64,000 bases of DNA from Noviherbaspirillum aerium (GCF_008929045.1 NZ_VFAH01000028.1:1-64000); one strand, 5' to 3'. Shown: positions 1-9,077, counted from the first letter of the stretch. Numbers and translations are program-made. The notes: generated from the sequence alone by a model not told the origin.

Positions 1-1
1 T

Positions 2-74
2 CTTTGGGGGCCATGAATTCACCGGAAAATCGTAGCGGCGTACCCTGTTTCTGGTGAATTCAAATCCCCAAAGT
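2..74. repeat. Imperfect inverted repeat (hairpin) at the window start
   Basis: The arm starting CTTTGGGG and continuing to GAATTCACCGGAAA is answered, after about 20 bases, by the reverse complement of CTTTGGGG..GAATTCACCAGAAA. The two arms match at all but a few positions. No T-run follows, so it does not look like a plain terminator. It could be the end of a mobile element or a protein-binding site; the left context is outside the window. Confidence 0.55.
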
Positions 75-199
75 TCCCCGCCGACCCGCACCAGTACTGG
101 CTCGCATCAGTACTTCAGGCACGACTAGCTATTGCCGCCACAGGTAGCAGCGAAGATCCCAGGAAAATCATTATTTTCGGCAGCCGGTTCATATGGACC

Positions 200-466
200 T
201 CACGGAGTGGCGTCATTAGACCGTATACTCTGCCTTCTAGAAATCCCATGGACATGGGAGCTTAAAGAGGCCCAAGCCGCTCCATCGGCATGTGGTGGAA
301 GGAGATAAATAGAAAGCCGCGGGTGTTTTTCGCATTGGAGCACAGTGGAAAGGCAGCATAGCGTATGGCCCGTAGTTTGATCATGCACAACCACTATCGG
401 GGCTATGGTGCCACCATTGGACTTCGACATATGAGAAAGGTCAAATTCAATGTTGACTCCAATCAA
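200..466 (-). CDS. Possible small protein of unknown function (TTG start)
   Basis: An 88-codon frame with a TTG start; an internal ATG at codon 13 is an alternative. I recognise no domain. It contains three cysteines and no clear membrane segment. Its 5' end overlaps the start of the oppositely oriented small ORF at 450, so at most one of the two is likely to be real. The surrounding stretch is gene-poor and of lower GC than the rest of the window. Confidence 0.25.
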   Translation of the reverse strand: MIGVNIEFDLSHMSKSNGGTIAPIVVVHDQTTGHTLCCLSTVLQCEKHPRLSIYLLPPHADGAAWASLSSHVHGISRRQSIRSNDATP

Positions 467-668
467 GAAGTCTATATTTCAGATCTCCCCGCCTCCTGAA
501 GCCTTCATCTCTGGCCTTGCGGTGGTCAATCCATGGTCACTTGCTGCTCTAGCCGCCCCGGTGGTACTTGGCGCTACTGTTGCCGCCCTTCGTGCTCATA
601 GTCAGCACCGAAAGGCTAATCGATCCGAGCTTGAAATCATACTGAAAGACTTCTGTGAAGGTCGTTGA
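450..668 (+). CDS. Small predicted membrane protein, unknown function
   Basis: A 72-residue frame with ATG start, preceded by AGAAAGG nine bases upstream. Residues about 22-47 are hydrophobic and rich in Ala/Leu/Val, which suggests one transmembrane helix. The tail is polar and basic with a short acidic end. I recognise no family. The divergent overlap with the frame at 200-466 argues that only one is expressed; the ribosome-binding site and membrane segment favour this one. Confidence 0.4.
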   Translation: MLTPIKKSIFQISPPPEAFISGLAVVNPWSLAALAAPVVLGATVAALRAHSQHRKANRSELEIILKDFCEGR

Positions 669-767
669 AAAGCCTCTGTAGCTGGACGGAAGAGGACTTG
701 AGTAACATCCCGGAGAACAGGTCACGTTGCCAGAAGACGTTCTCCTACGGGCGCATAAGCCCTTGAG

Positions 768-1208
768 TTACCTAACATGTTTCCTGGCATCTTCTCTAGT
801 CGCCCGAACAAGTGACTGAATCAAAGCCAGTACAGCTTCCTGATGTGCGTCATCGAGTTTCCTGATGCTCTCAAGGATCGCCTGGTCCTTTTTGCCGTAC
901 CGGGAGTAGGCGCTCTGAGGGCTGCTCTGAGGGCTGGAGTCGCCAACTTTATTCGCACCATACCGTAACCAGTCAGCAGGCACTTCCAGCCATTGTGCCA
1001 ATACACGAAGCTTTTCCTGGGTAGGGATTGCTTCGCCAATCAGCCACTTGCGAACTGCATGGACAGTGACTGGCTCTCCGTCATATCGACAATTGAAGAA
1101 TCGGGCTAATGCTGTCGGGCTGTCGGGGGCCTGGCCTGCTTGATCGAGACTCTGCCGTAGTCGTTCTGAGAAGTGTAGCCTTTCATTTACAGCATCTAAT
1201 GCAGCCAT
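768..1208 (-). CDS. XRE-family transcriptional regulator (phage-repressor-like)
   Basis: A 146-residue protein. The N-terminal half resembles a lambda-repressor-type helix-turn-helix: a helix with SERLRQSLDQAG, then ALARFFN, then the recognition segment VHAVRKWLIGEAIP and the helix EKLRVLAQWLEV. The C-terminal part is a charged helix without a peptidase motif, so it is not a LexA/CI-type self-cleaving repressor. I chose the ATG at 1208 because AGAGG lies eight bases upstream; the frame also extends to a TTG at 1232. The divergent intergenic region holds repeated GGTTAAAG-type sites that it may bind. Such regulators are common on prophages and islands, in keeping with the accessory surroundings. 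Confidence 0.8.
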   Translation of the reverse strand: MAALDAVNERLHFSERLRQSLDQAGQAPDSPTALARFFNCRYDGEPVTVHAVRKWLIGEAIPTQEKLRVLAQWLEVPADWLRYGANKVGDSSPQSSPQSAYSRYGKKDQAILESIRKLDDAHQEAVLALIQSLVRATREDARKHVR

Positions 1209-1284
1209 TTCTGTTACCTCTATTGCCTTCAAAGTTGGCTTGTCAGCATAACTTACAGAACAAGAGTCGGGTAAGAATGTTGCA

Positions 1285-1373
1285 CTTGGTTAACATTGCT
1301 TGGTTAAAGCTTCGCTTGTTTTATAAAGTTAGCAGTCTTTGGAATGACCTGCCGCAGTAAATTAGCTTTAACC
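1285..1373. promoter_or_regulatory. Candidate operators of the XRE regulator
   Basis: TTGGTTAA occurs at 1286-1293 and again at 1300-1307, 14 bases apart. GGTTAAAG at 1302-1309 is repeated in inverse orientation (CTTTAACC) at 1366-1373. The sites lie between the XRE gene and the divergent small gene at 1411. That they are operators is inference from position and repetition. Confidence 0.4.
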
Positions 1374-1410
1374 ATACCGCACACTGTAGCGTCTTAATGG
1401 GATTGCTGAG

Positions 1411-1656
1411 ATGAACTCTACAGATGATGAACGGAAGACGTGGCTGGCGAGCCCCCAAGTACAGAAGATGCTTTTCCCCGAACTCAACTTGGCACGGCTG
1501 GATAGCGAGACCGAAGAAATCGTAGAAGAAGGAATACGAATACTGGAGTCAGAGGGGCTGAAGGAAGCTTCCCGTTTCGCCTATGAACATGGGGTACCGC
1601 TTCATGTGGCTAAAAGGGTGCTGTTGAGACCTTGGGAACGTAGGGTTAAATACTGA
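1411..1656 (+). CDS. Small acidic protein of unknown function
   Basis: An 81-residue frame with ATG start and only a weak ribosome-binding site. The protein is soluble, with an acidic centre (DSETEEIVEEGIRILES) likely to be helical and a basic C-terminus. It is divergent from the XRE-type regulator and shares a 200-base promoter region with it. A regulator-linked small protein of this size could be an antitoxin-like or phage-type accessory factor, but nothing in the sequence identifies it. Confidence 0.45.
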   Translation: MNSTDDERKTWLASPQVQKMLFPELNLARLDSETEEIVEEGIRILESEGLKEASRFAYEHGVPLHVAKRVLLRPWERRVKY

Positions 1657-2153
1657 AGTCATCCGTGCGAAGTCTCGGCAGTTACTTTGAGAAATCTCAA
1701 TAAGTCCTTGTTGCAGAAGAGATTTTCCAGCCATCCACATTACCTGTGGACAACTATGTGGATAAACGGGGCTTGACAAGTGGTAACCCCAAGTACCATG
1801 CGGGTTGCATTAGATTGCCTTTGCTTTAAGCAAGAACGGCAAGTGATAAAAATCAATAAGTTAGCTTAGATCAAGCCTGATCCGACGAGCGAAACATATA
1901 TATAACAGAAGACAATTTTTATATATGCCGCATATGTGAACAACTTCTTCATGCCGCATTTTGTCAAGAGGCTATTGTCGTATTTGGAGCGTTATAGGGA
2001 ATAATCCGCCTCTTGCCTAAATGCTTAGTTCGGCTACACTCTGTCCGGTTGAGAAAGAGATATCGCAAGACTTACTCAATACACTGACTCTTGGCACAGC
2101 TGATTATACGAATCCTGTCCTTGAGTATTTCAGAACATATATTGAAAGATGTT
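1657..2153. other. Gene-free stretch with DnaA-box-like sites and an AT-rich segment
   Basis: About 500 bases without a convincing gene. TGTGGATAA at 1757-1765 is the exact complement of the DnaA box TTATCCACA, and TGTGGACAA at 1745-1753 is a one-mismatch copy in the same orientation 12 bases away. An AT-rich segment with several TATATA runs follows at about 1890-1940. This arrangement resembles a small replication origin, but no replication initiator gene is present. The end of the stretch is the leader of the cold-shock gene at 2154. Confidence 0.35.
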
Positions 2154-2357
2154 ATGGCAACAGGTACCGTCAAGTGGTTTAACGATGCAAAAGGGTTTGG
2201 ATTCATTACACCGGATCAAGGTGGAGATGATCTCTTCGCACACTTCTCCGCTATCAACTCCTCAGGCTTCAAGTCCCTGAAGGAAGGGCAGAAAGTATCC
2301 TTTGAAGCTACCCAGGGACCAAAGGGCGCACAAGCGTCTAATATCGTTCCCATGTAA
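2154..2357 (+). CDS. Cold-shock domain protein, CspA family
   Basis: A 67-residue single-domain protein of typical family length. It carries both RNA-binding motifs of the OB fold: KGFGFI (RNP1) at about residues 13-18 and DLFAHFSAI (RNP2-type) at about 27-35. Proteins of this family bind single-stranded RNA/DNA and melt RNA secondary structure. The frame is open upstream to 2091, but the family always starts with MATGTVKWF, so the ATG at 2154 is the start. A close paralogue lies at 9178-9381. The upstream region of about 100 bases without another gene could be a cold-responsive leader, which is not shown here. Confidence 0.93.
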   Translation: MATGTVKWFNDAKGFGFITPDQGGDDLFAHFSAINSSGFKSLKEGQKVSFEATQGPKGAQASNIVPM

Positions 2358-2892
2358 TTAGATTTCCTTAAAAGCCCTGATCGGAAGTACGCGAGCGGGG
2401 CTGTTCTCAAGTCCGTTTTCAACGCCCAGCACACGCAGTCAGCCGCACCAATCCCCGATCTGGCTGTCGATGCTTCCCTTGCCATTGCTTAAGATCCCAA
2501 GGTCGCTACCTGATCTTACTTTGACTTACAGTAAGCTTAACGAGATCCAGCATTATCTCTCTCAAACTGGATATCCGAAAGCCAGATGCAAGATCTCCAG
2601 CGTTACTCGCTCCTTCTCAAGGCGTTCAATGATCTGCAGGAGGTGTTTGGTGTCTCAAACCAGATGGGCAACTCGAGGAGTAGATTCTCTCAGGTCATCT
2701 CAGCGGAGCCATCTTTGATAAAGGCCGAGGTGCCTTTTTGGTAAAAATAATGTATCCATGCAGCAGGGACCGTACCTGCCATGCCAGTGTTATTACAGAA
2801 ACCGTTATAAATCCCATAGCAATGGGATAGTATTGCAGTAGATATGCAGGTGTAATACCGATATTTCCAAGCAGCATTAGCCAGGAACGCGT
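2358..2892. other. Intergenic stretch, no convincing gene
   Basis: About 535 bases after the cold-shock gene. Short frames are present on both strands but none has a family signature. The only one with protein-like composition is the weak membrane-protein candidate at 2695-2898 on the minus strand. No repeat or terminator with a T-run was seen. Confidence 0.4.
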
Positions 2893-2898
2893 ATGCAC
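2695..2898 (-). CDS. Weak candidate: small membrane protein
   Basis: A 67-codon frame starting at GTG. Two hydrophobic segments (about residues 7-22 and 27-45) separated by QYYP are followed by a basic tail, as in small phage or island membrane proteins. AAGGAG sits directly against the GTG, too close for good initiation; an ATG lies at codon 8. The 5' end overlaps the divergent frame at 2893. Composition is the only support. Confidence 0.25.
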   Translation of the reverse strand: MHTRSWLMLLGNIGITPAYLLQYYPIAMGFITVSVITLAWQVRSLLHGYIIFTKKAPRPLSKMAPLR

Positions 2899-3144
2899 TC
2901 CTTACCAGCAATTCTTGACGCCTGTGCCGTAGCTATGCGCCGTATGACCCACGAGCCAGATAAGGATTGGCATGCAGACTATTGTGCCGTAGTGGATCCT
3001 GTCTCCGTGCTAGAGATGGCGATCGTCATCAAGAGTCTCCTTGAGTACACTGAAGCCAAGGAGGGAGGTAATATTGTGACTGAGGCGATCAAGGCCAGAC
3101 TCAGTGGCTCTGCAGGGTCATGTACTACTCAAGGCGGCAAGTAA
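2893..3144 (+). CDS. Small protein of unknown function
   Basis: An 83-residue soluble frame with ATG start and a weak purine-rich site (AGGAA) nine bases upstream. It has an acidic middle with an alternating hydrophobic pattern (VSVLEMAIVIKSLLEY) suggesting one helix, then a basic stretch and a Gly/Ser/Thr-rich end. I recognise no family. It lies just upstream of a truncated transposase, so it belongs to the same accessory stretch. Confidence 0.4.
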   Translation: MHSLPAILDACAVAMRRMTHEPDKDWHADYCAVVDPVSVLEMAIVIKSLLEYTEAKEGGNIVTEAIKARLSGSAGSCTTQGGK

Positions 3145-3241
3145 TCACCCTTTTATGCCCGTGATTATTCAAATTGCCTTACTAGGCGTTTGTCGACCGG
3201 GTATAACGGAGTAAGCCGATAATTTGGAATGGCGCAAGCGC

Positions 3242-3448
3242 TTGGAAAATTACCACGTGCACAGAACCGCAGCGGCCAGACAGCCTAGGCAGGCACGCGA
3301 GGTCAAGCGCTATCCGAGCGATTTGAGCGACCACGAATGGCAGACCATTGGACCCTTGTTGCCGTCACCAGCGGGAACCGGCCGTCGCCGGAGGACAGAT
3401 CTGCGCGAGGTGCTCAATGCCCTTCGTTACCTGGTTTTTCGGTTGGTT
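3242..3448 (+). pseudogene. IS5-family transposase, N-terminal fragment
   Basis: The encoded segment RYPSDLSDHEWQTIGPLLP, followed by a basic GRRRRTDLREVLNALRYLV stretch, is the typical N-terminus (DUF4096-type) of IS5-group transposases. The frame leaves the family after about 70 residues and stops, and the DDE catalytic core is absent. It is an inactive 5' remnant. No matching inverted repeats were found around it. Confidence 0.75.
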
Positions 3449-3553
3449 TCGTGATTTTCAAAACGCCGCGCAGAGTGCCGGAAGTTCATCCATCTGGGAA
3501 GGGTCCACCACACGAAACCAATATTCAGGCCCAGCCTTTGAATTAACGGCTGT

Positions 3554-6010
3554 TCAACCCTTCAGCATTATCGGTTTGGCGTGCCAGACTTCGTTGGCAT
3601 ACTCCGTGATCGTACGGTCGGAAGAGAACATGCCCATGGCGGCGATATTGCGAATTACCTTCGCTTGCCACGCCGCCTGGCTCCGGTAAAGCGCATCCAC
3701 CATGTCCTGTGTTGCGATGTAACTGGCATAGTCTGCCAGCAACAGATACTGGTCGCCAAAGCTGGTAAGGAGGTCGTAGACAGGCTTGAACCGTCCAGGC
3801 TCATCTGGAGAAAAATATCCCCCGCGGATCTGGTCGAGGGCATGCCGCAATTCGCTGTTCGATTCATAGATTCTCATTGGATCGTAACCATGTTTGCGAA
3901 TTGCCTGCACTTCTTCTGTGGTGTGGCCGAATATGAAGATATTGTCTTCTCCAACCTGCTCGCGGATTTCAACATTGGCGCCGTCAAGCGTGCCGATCGT
4001 GAGCGCGCCATTCAGCGCAAACTTCATGTTGCCCGTGCCGGATGCTTCCGTGCCCGCCAGCGAAATCTGTTCCGACAGATCGGCTGCGGGAATGATGCGC
4101 TCCGCCGCACTGACCCCGTAATTCGGGATGAACACTACCTTCAGAAGATCCCCGGCACGAGGGTCGTTGTTGACCTTCAGAGCGACATCGTTGATCAGCT
4201 TGATGATCAATTTTGCGTTGCGGTATGCCGATGCCGCCTTGCCGGCAAACACGACGGTGCGCGGCACCCAGTCCGCATCGGGGGCCGCAATGATACGGTT
4301 GTAGCGGGTGACGACATGCAAAAGGTTGAGCAGCTGGCGCTTGTATTCATGAATACGCTTGACCTGCACGTCAAATAGCGACTTGGCGTTGAGGTGGATG
4401 CCAAGGTTCGCCTGAATCCAGGCGGCCAGGCGCGTCTTATTGTCTTGCTTGACGCGCCGGCAAGCGTCCACAAATACCGGATCGTCTGCCAGCGGACGTA
4501 AGGCTGCAAGCCGGTCGAGATTGCTACGCCAGTCGGGACCGATGGTTTCGTCAATCAGTGATGCCAGCAACGGATTGGCTTCCGCCAGCCAGCGCCGCGG
4601 GGTAATGCCGTTGGTTTTATTGTGAAATCGTTCGGGAAAGATACGTGCGAAGTCAGCGAAGATGGATTGCGTCATCAATTGCGAGTGCAGTTTCGAGACG
4701 CCATTGATCTTGTGGCTTCCGACAACTGCAAGATAAGCCATCCGCACCCGTCTCTCGCCGTGTTCATCAATGAGCGATATGCGGCGCAAGAGGTCGTGGT
4801 CGGTCCCCATGCGCTCGGCAACCGAGATCAGGAAGCGGGAATTGATTTCGAAAATGATCTCCAGATGGCGCGGCAGCATGCGCCCGACCATGTCAAGGGG
4901 CCAGGTCTCCAGCGCTTCATGCATCAAGGTGTGATTGGTATAGGAGAAGACCCTGCAAACCAATTCCCACGCATATTCCCATTCCATGCCATGTTCGTCT
5001 ATCAGCAGCCGCATCAATTCCGGTATGGCCAGAACCGGATGGGTATCATTGAGATGGACAGCGATCGTATCGAGAAGGTTATCGAGGCGACCATGGCGTT
5101 GCAGGTGGCGTTGCAACATGTCCTGTATGCTGGCGGACACGAAGAAGTACTCCTGGCGCAGTCGTAGTTCGCGTCCGCTCATGGTGGAATCGTCTGGATA
5201 CAGTACCCGGGAAACGTTCTCGGAATGGATCCTGCGCTCAACAGCGCCAAAGTAATTCCCGCGGTTGAATGCCAACAAGTCGATTTCATCGGTCGCCTTC
5301 GCTGACCAGAGCCGCAGCGTATTAGTGAGCTCGGTGCCGTATCCGGGAATGATGGTGTCGTAGGCGAACGCCAGGATATCCTCCGTGCCGATCCACCTGG
5401 TGTCTGCGCCGTGCTGCTCCGTGCGGCCGCCGAAACGCACGCGATACTGGATTTCGGGCCGTGCGAATTCCCAGGGATTCCCTCTCATGAGCCAGTAGTC
5501 GGGATGCTCGACTTGATGACCTTCGACAATGTCTTGCCTGAACATGCCGTAGTCATACCGAATGCCATAACCCATGCCCGAGATGCCAAGCGTCGCCATG
5601 GAATCCAGGAAGCAGGCGGCTAGACGTCCCAAGCCTCCGTTGCCGAGCGCAGCATCGGCCTCGGTACAGACAATTTCTTCGATATCGGTGTCGAGCGCGG
5701 CGAATGCCTGCTTCAATTCAGTGTAGATACCCAGCGCAAGAGCGGCATTGGTGAAGCTGCGCCCCACCAGGAATTCCATCGACAGATAACAAACCTGCTT
5801 GGCATCACTCTGGCAAGAAGCGCGCATGGTCTTGACCCAGCGCTCCACGAGTCTGTCGCGTACTGCAAGCGATGCCGCATTGAGCCAGTCACGCGCATCC
5901 GCCGATGAAGGCATTTTGCCAATGGTATAGAGCAACTTTTCGGTAATTGCCCGTTTGAGCGATGCTGCATCATTTGCGATGCGGTCCATCTCGGAATCGT
6001 TCATCTTCAT
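3554..6010 (-). CDS. glgP: Glycogen/starch/alpha-glucan phosphorylase
   Basis: An 818-residue protein, the normal full length of bacterial GlgP (GT35). It releases glucose 1-phosphate from the non-reducing ends of alpha-1,4-glucans using pyridoxal phosphate. Diagnostic stretches are [17 protein letters not shown] near residue 120, [15 protein letters not shown] near 330, [20 protein letters not shown] near 560, and the cofactor site [15 protein letters not shown] with the PLP lysine at residue 663. ATG at 6010 is the first in-frame start. No other glycogen genes are adjacent, so it appears monocistronic. It could feed glucose 1-phosphate to sugar-nucleotide synthesis, including the polysaccharide locus further along, but that link is speculative. 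Confidence 0.97.
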   Translation of the reverse strand: MKMNDSEMDRIANDAASLKRAITEKLLYTIGKMPSSADARDWLNAASLAVRDRLVERWVKTMRASCQSDAKQVCYLSMEFLVGRSFTNAALALGIYTELKQAFAALDTDIEEIVCTEADAALGNGGLGRLAACFLDSMATLGISGMGYGIRYDYGMFRQDIVEGHQVEHPDYWLMRGNPWEFARPEIQYRVRFGGRTEQHGADTRWIGTEDILAFAYDTIIPGYGTELTNTLRLWSAKATDEIDLLAFNRGNYFGAVERRIHSENVSRVLYPDDSTMSGRELRLRQEYFFVSASIQDMLQRHLQRHGRLDNLLDTIAVHLNDTHPVLAIPELMRLLIDEHGMEWEYAWELVCRVFSYTNHTLMHEALETWPLDMVGRMLPRHLEIIFEINSRFLISVAERMGTDHDLLRRISLIDEHGERRVRMAYLAVVGSHKINGVSKLHSQLMTQSIFADFARIFPERFHNKTNGITPRRWLAEANPLLASLIDETIGPDWRSNLDRLAALRPLADDPVFVDACRRVKQDNKTRLAAWIQANLGIHLNAKSLFDVQVKRIHEYKRQLLNLLHVVTRYNRIIAAPDADWVPRTVVFAGKAASAYRNAKLIIKLINDVALKVNNDPRAGDLLKVVFIPNYGVSAAERIIPAADLSEQISLAGTEASGTGNMKFALNGALTIGTLDGANVEIREQVGEDNIFIFGHTTEEVQAIRKHGYDPMRIYESNSELRHALDQIRGGYFSPDEPGRFKPVYDLLTSFGDQYLLLADYASYIATQDMVDALYRSQAAWQAKVIRNIAAMGMFSSDRTITEYANEVWHAKPIMLKG

Positions 6011-7197
6011 TTCGCGTATCTCCCATTGTCTTCTCCTGCCGGTTCATTGCGCAATTGACACCATGCTTGCCTATCACCGCCGCATTACCGCCTTCTTGGT
6101 GGGCAGAGGTGTTATGGTTTGCAAATATTGCCGGCACAACCTTTATGCCATTCAACCCTGCCCAAAGTGCTAACGCTTGTCTGATGGTTCATAGGTTCTG
6201 AAATTGGCACATCAGCCGTCACTGCCGTTGAAACGCAACGCAGTCGGCTCATACCAATCCCGAGCCTTCCCATGCCAGATGGGCGCAATGGTTTTTTCGC
6301 CTGGCAAGTCTGACATACGCTATCCAGCGGAAAAGACGGGGTCTCATCGCATGGTTTGGCTCAGGGTTGGATTAGAGCGGATTGCGGATGAGTGTACGGA
6401 AGTATCGGCTTGCCTTGGGATGCAGGGCAAGGCGGGAGAAGCGCCGTGTGGCGGGCCACACCAGCGACGACCAACGCCGCCGTGCGCCCAAGACAAGCCG
6501 AGGCGACCGTACATCCATCTGCAATCCACTCTAGTAGCCACCATACCGCAGTTGCGTGTCAACGAGCAGATCCACCGCGGTTAAGGAAATGTTCTTTGCC
6601 AATGATCAAAAATCACCTCGCGGCCGGGTGGATTTTTGCCCATGGGAAGACCCGGCCGTACCGGAGCCGCAGCAGAAGGGGATGTCCGCGTTCAATATCA
6701 AACTGGCGCTGTTATCAATGAATCCACGCAACGACCGGTCGTTTTGTCTTGTCAGCGCAGTGCCGGCAGGTCGATAGCAGAAACGATTTCATCCTGTTGC
6801 GCAGTCATGTCTGCCATTGAACCCATCTGCCAGGTTCTACGAGCCTGTTTCAAGGAATGGTCTTCATGAGTCGGCAGTCACAATGGTTCTTCTTTTGCTT
6901 CTCGCGCTTGTCTTCTTTCCTCGCACATGGTCGGTGTCGTCACTCTTGACCAATATCACGGTTTCTTCGGCATAAAGAGATGTCGTTCAAAGACAATACT
7001 AATCTGTAAATATCTTGTTTGCGCTGCACCGCACTGGCTGGGCTGCAAAGAAGATGCATATCGCATTGTCCTTAAGACCATCGCCTCGCGCTGGTGCAAG
7101 GGTCGGAGGAACAGGGCGGTATTCGGTATTGACGATTAACTTGCCTCGGTCAAGCTAGCAGGGAAGTCGTGTTGCGTTCGTTGTCAAGGAGTTAATG
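6011..7197. other. Long intergenic region containing a palindromic repeat
   Basis: Nearly 1.2 kb with no convincing gene. It holds the palindromic element at 6373-6533 (described separately). Short frames in this interval lack family signatures, and several are simply translations of the palindrome. Promoters for glgP and for the 7198 gene must lie at the two ends. Confidence 0.5.
6373..6533. repeat. Dispersed palindromic element, family 1, copy 1
   Basis: The 161-bp segment begins TAGAGCGGATTGCGGATG and ends with the reverse complement of TAGAGTGGATTGCAGATG. The pairing continues inward through TGTACGG and CGGCTTG..CTTGGG. The reverse complement of the whole segment aligns end to end with 62057-62214 (shared blocks include TGTACGGTCGCC, CTCCCGCCTTG and CTTCCG). 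It has no coding capacity of its own and resembles a MITE or an intergenic REP-like unit. Confidence 0.8.
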
Positions 7198-7446
7198 ATG
7201 GAAAAGACACCTCAATCGCGCATAGGTGAAATGAGCGTGATGGACCGTACAGGTCACACACAATTGAAGTGGAATATGGACCGTATGGAAGAAATCCTGG
7301 CGGCGCAGGACATGTTTAGCCGGTCGATCGCCAAAGGCTATTCTGCATTTGGTTCGAAATCCAAGGCAGCCCCCAAGCATACGATCCAGGAGTTTGATGC
7401 GAGCATGGAAGAAATTGTGCTGGTGCCAAGAATTATCGGCGGTTAG
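7198..7446 (+). CDS. Conserved hypothetical protein
   Basis: An 82-residue protein. It follows a pattern I have seen in small environmental-bacterial proteins: an opening with DRTGHTQLKW, a middle helix with a gap-rich region, and an end of the form EFDASMEEIVLVPRIIGG. Function unknown. Two ATGs occur in tandem (7195 and 7198); AGGAG at 7187-7191 is better spaced for the second. The next gene begins two bases after the stop, so the two are co-transcribed. Confidence 0.65.
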   Translation: MEKTPQSRIGEMSVMDRTGHTQLKWNMDRMEEILAAQDMFSRSIAKGYSAFGSKSKAAPKHTIQEFDASMEEIVLVPRIIGG

Positions 7447-7448
7447 CG

Positions 7449-8027
7449 ATGGCCATGCTGCATACGGTATGGCGCTCCATCTATCAACAGATTTTGCGGA
7501 GCGCACCGGCCGCGGACGTTGGACCGGCGGTTGGTGATATCTCTTCGGAGAGTGCCCGGTCCGACGTGTACGGAAGACGCAGCGGATTCCTTGTCTTCTA
7601 TGAATCGATCAAGGCCTATCTGCTGCAGACGCAGCGCAAGAATGCGCAAGCCTGGCAGGACGCGCTGCAGAGGGAACGTCGGGCAAAGCGCAGGTCATTG
7701 TGTCTTTTACTCAGATTGTTGAACGGCGAGCAGCGCCTGGAATTTCGTAGAACGAGACAATTTCATGTTATCGGCGCCAGCACTGGCGTGCGCTATCGTA
7801 TTCGAGTCGATCCCTTCTCGAACATTGATGTCCTATACCCCAACGGCACGGTAAAGCATCATTTGTGCGTTCACCCGACGGGCGAAATTACGGTGTATGA
7901 CAAGATGGCGGCGCAGCTGCTGTACCTGCAGGATCCATGTACCGAAATCCGGTTGCTGCAGATGGCAAACGTACTGCCGCCACGCGCGGGACATTACCTG
8001 CCCTGCAGCTCTGTGACGCGACATTAG
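7449..8027 (+). CDS. Conserved hypothetical protein
   Basis: A 192-residue protein of unknown function, two bases downstream of the 7198 gene. The C-terminal part, from EFRRTRQFHVIGASTGVRY through the RIRVDPFSNIDVL and LCVHPTGEITVYDKM stretches, resembles a conserved domain of short uncharacterised proteins that look like small beta-rich folds. The N-terminal 80 residues are variable and basic. The two-gene unit lies upstream of the tRNA pair. Confidence 0.6.
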   Translation: MAMLHTVWRSIYQQILRSAPAADVGPAVGDISSESARSDVYGRRSGFLVFYESIKAYLLQTQRKNAQAWQDALQRERRAKRRSLCLLLRLLNGEQRLEFRRTRQFHVIGASTGVRYRIRVDPFSNIDVLYPNGTVKHHLCVHPTGEITVYDKMAAQLLYLQDPCTEIRLLQMANVLPPRAGHYLPCSSVTRH

Positions 8028-8193
8028 GCATGGCCGATTCACCGCATCCGAAGTGCCTGGGCTGGCGCAATGCCGTAGCATCATTTGTTGGTACGCCTTT
8101 TCAAATCGTACGGGAAAGTTTGTTCCATTCCGCACTTGGCGACATCGATAGTTTCGTGTAAAGTTGCGCTCCTCAAAGAAATGCCTCTCACGC

Positions 8194-8270
8194 GGAGTGG
8201 TAGTTCAGTTGGTTAGAATACCGGCCTGTCACGCCGGGGGTCGCGGGTTCGAGCCCCGTCCGCTCCGCCA
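8194..8270 (+). tRNA. tRNA-Asp (anticodon GTC)
   Basis: The acceptor arms GGAGTGG and CCGCTCC pair with one G-U. The D-loop region is normal, the anticodon stem-loop contains CTGTCAC (anticodon GTC), and the T-arm GCGGGTTCGAGCCCCGT is followed by an encoded CCA. It lies five bases upstream of tRNA-Glu. Confidence 0.95.
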
Positions 8271-8275
8271 TATAC

Positions 8276-8351
8276 GTCTCCATCGTCTAGAGGCCTAGGA
8301 CATCACCCTTTCACGGTGAGTACCGGGGTTCGAATCCCCGTGGAGACGCCA
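8276..8351 (+). tRNA. tRNA-Glu (anticodon TTC)
   Basis: The acceptor arms GTCTCCA and TGGAGAC pair perfectly, the anticodon loop reads CTTTCAC (anticodon TTC), the T-arm is CGGGGTTCGAATCCCCG and CCA is encoded. The base after CCA is already inside a 5'-truncated Hsp20 reading frame, an unusual junction. Confidence 0.95.
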
Positions 8352-8621
8352 TCCAAATCCATCTATTCATCGTCGCTGCAAGTCAACGTCGAGCGCGGCG
8401 TACTGACTGTCTCCGGTCAACGCAAGGGCGACCTCTTCACCAAAGATGAAAAGGCTATCGTGCATCTGAACGAGCGCTTTGCGGGTCAGTTCAAGCGGAT
8501 CATCAGCCTGTCCGATGACTTGGACCCGGATAAAGTCAACGCAAAATACCGCGACGGCGTGCTCCGTTTCAGTATCAAGCGCAAGAAGTCCGCGCAGCCG
8601 CAGCGCATCTCCGTATATTAA
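8352..8621 (+). pseudogene. Hsp20 small heat-shock protein, 5'-truncated remnant
   Basis: The frame encodes the C-terminal half of an alpha-crystallin domain: VNVERGVLTVSGQRK, then HLNERFAGQFKRIISLSDDL and the DPDKVNAKYRDGVLRFSIKRK stretch, the usual end of these chaperones. The N-terminal arm and first beta-strands are missing. The open frame continues upstream only through tRNA-Glu, so no normal start exists. It is followed after 21 bases by a second Hsp20 gene with a good ribosome-binding site, as in paired hsp20 operons. Confidence 0.8.
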
Positions 8622-8642
8622 AAAGGTAAGGAGGATCAGATC

Positions 8643-8978
8643 ATGAGTGAAGAACACAATCTCACTCGCAAGGAGAGCGCTGACCTGAATACTCAAGGCG
8701 GCACAGGCAAGGATGACGCGATCGTATTGCGCCTGGTGGTTGAGGACAGTGCGGAAATCACGCTGCTGGCGGATTTGCCTGGTGTGCCGAAAGACAGGCT
8801 GAACCTGGAGCTACATTCCGACAGCCTCACCATCGAGGGCGAGATAGTGCTGGACCTGCCCCAGGACATGGAATCGCGCTTCGCCGAAGTGCAGTCGCGG
8901 CGAATCGAAGGAGGCAGATTGCCGTTGGAACCAGGCGTGACGACACGACATCGTGAAACGTTTGGCGTTATGGATTGA
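8643..8978 (+). pseudogene. Hsp20 small heat-shock protein, 3'-altered remnant
   Basis: A 111-codon frame with ATG start and AAGGAGG upstream. The N-terminal part is a normal Hsp20 opening: VEDSAEITLLADLPGVPKD, then LNLELHSDSLTIEGEIVL. From about residue 84 the sequence no longer resembles the family; the expected R-x-F..L-x-x-x-I segment and the GVL motif are absent and the frame ends early. A frameshift or deletion probably removed the second half. A terminator follows at 9078. Confidence 0.7.
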
Positions 8979-9077
8979 ACTGAAGGATTACACCGACTCG
9001 CTTACTTCGTGGACAGGTTGAACTAAGGAAAATAGTTTCTGTCATATAGCAGTGAACTCTACTTGACGGTAGATTTG

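Noticed and set aside
4622-5167. A 181-codon plus-strand frame inside glgP
   Set aside because: Antisense to a full-length, motif-complete phosphorylase.
6114-6173. A 19-residue frame with two CxxC motifs (MVCKYCRHN..)
   Set aside because: Too short, no ribosome-binding site; probably chance.
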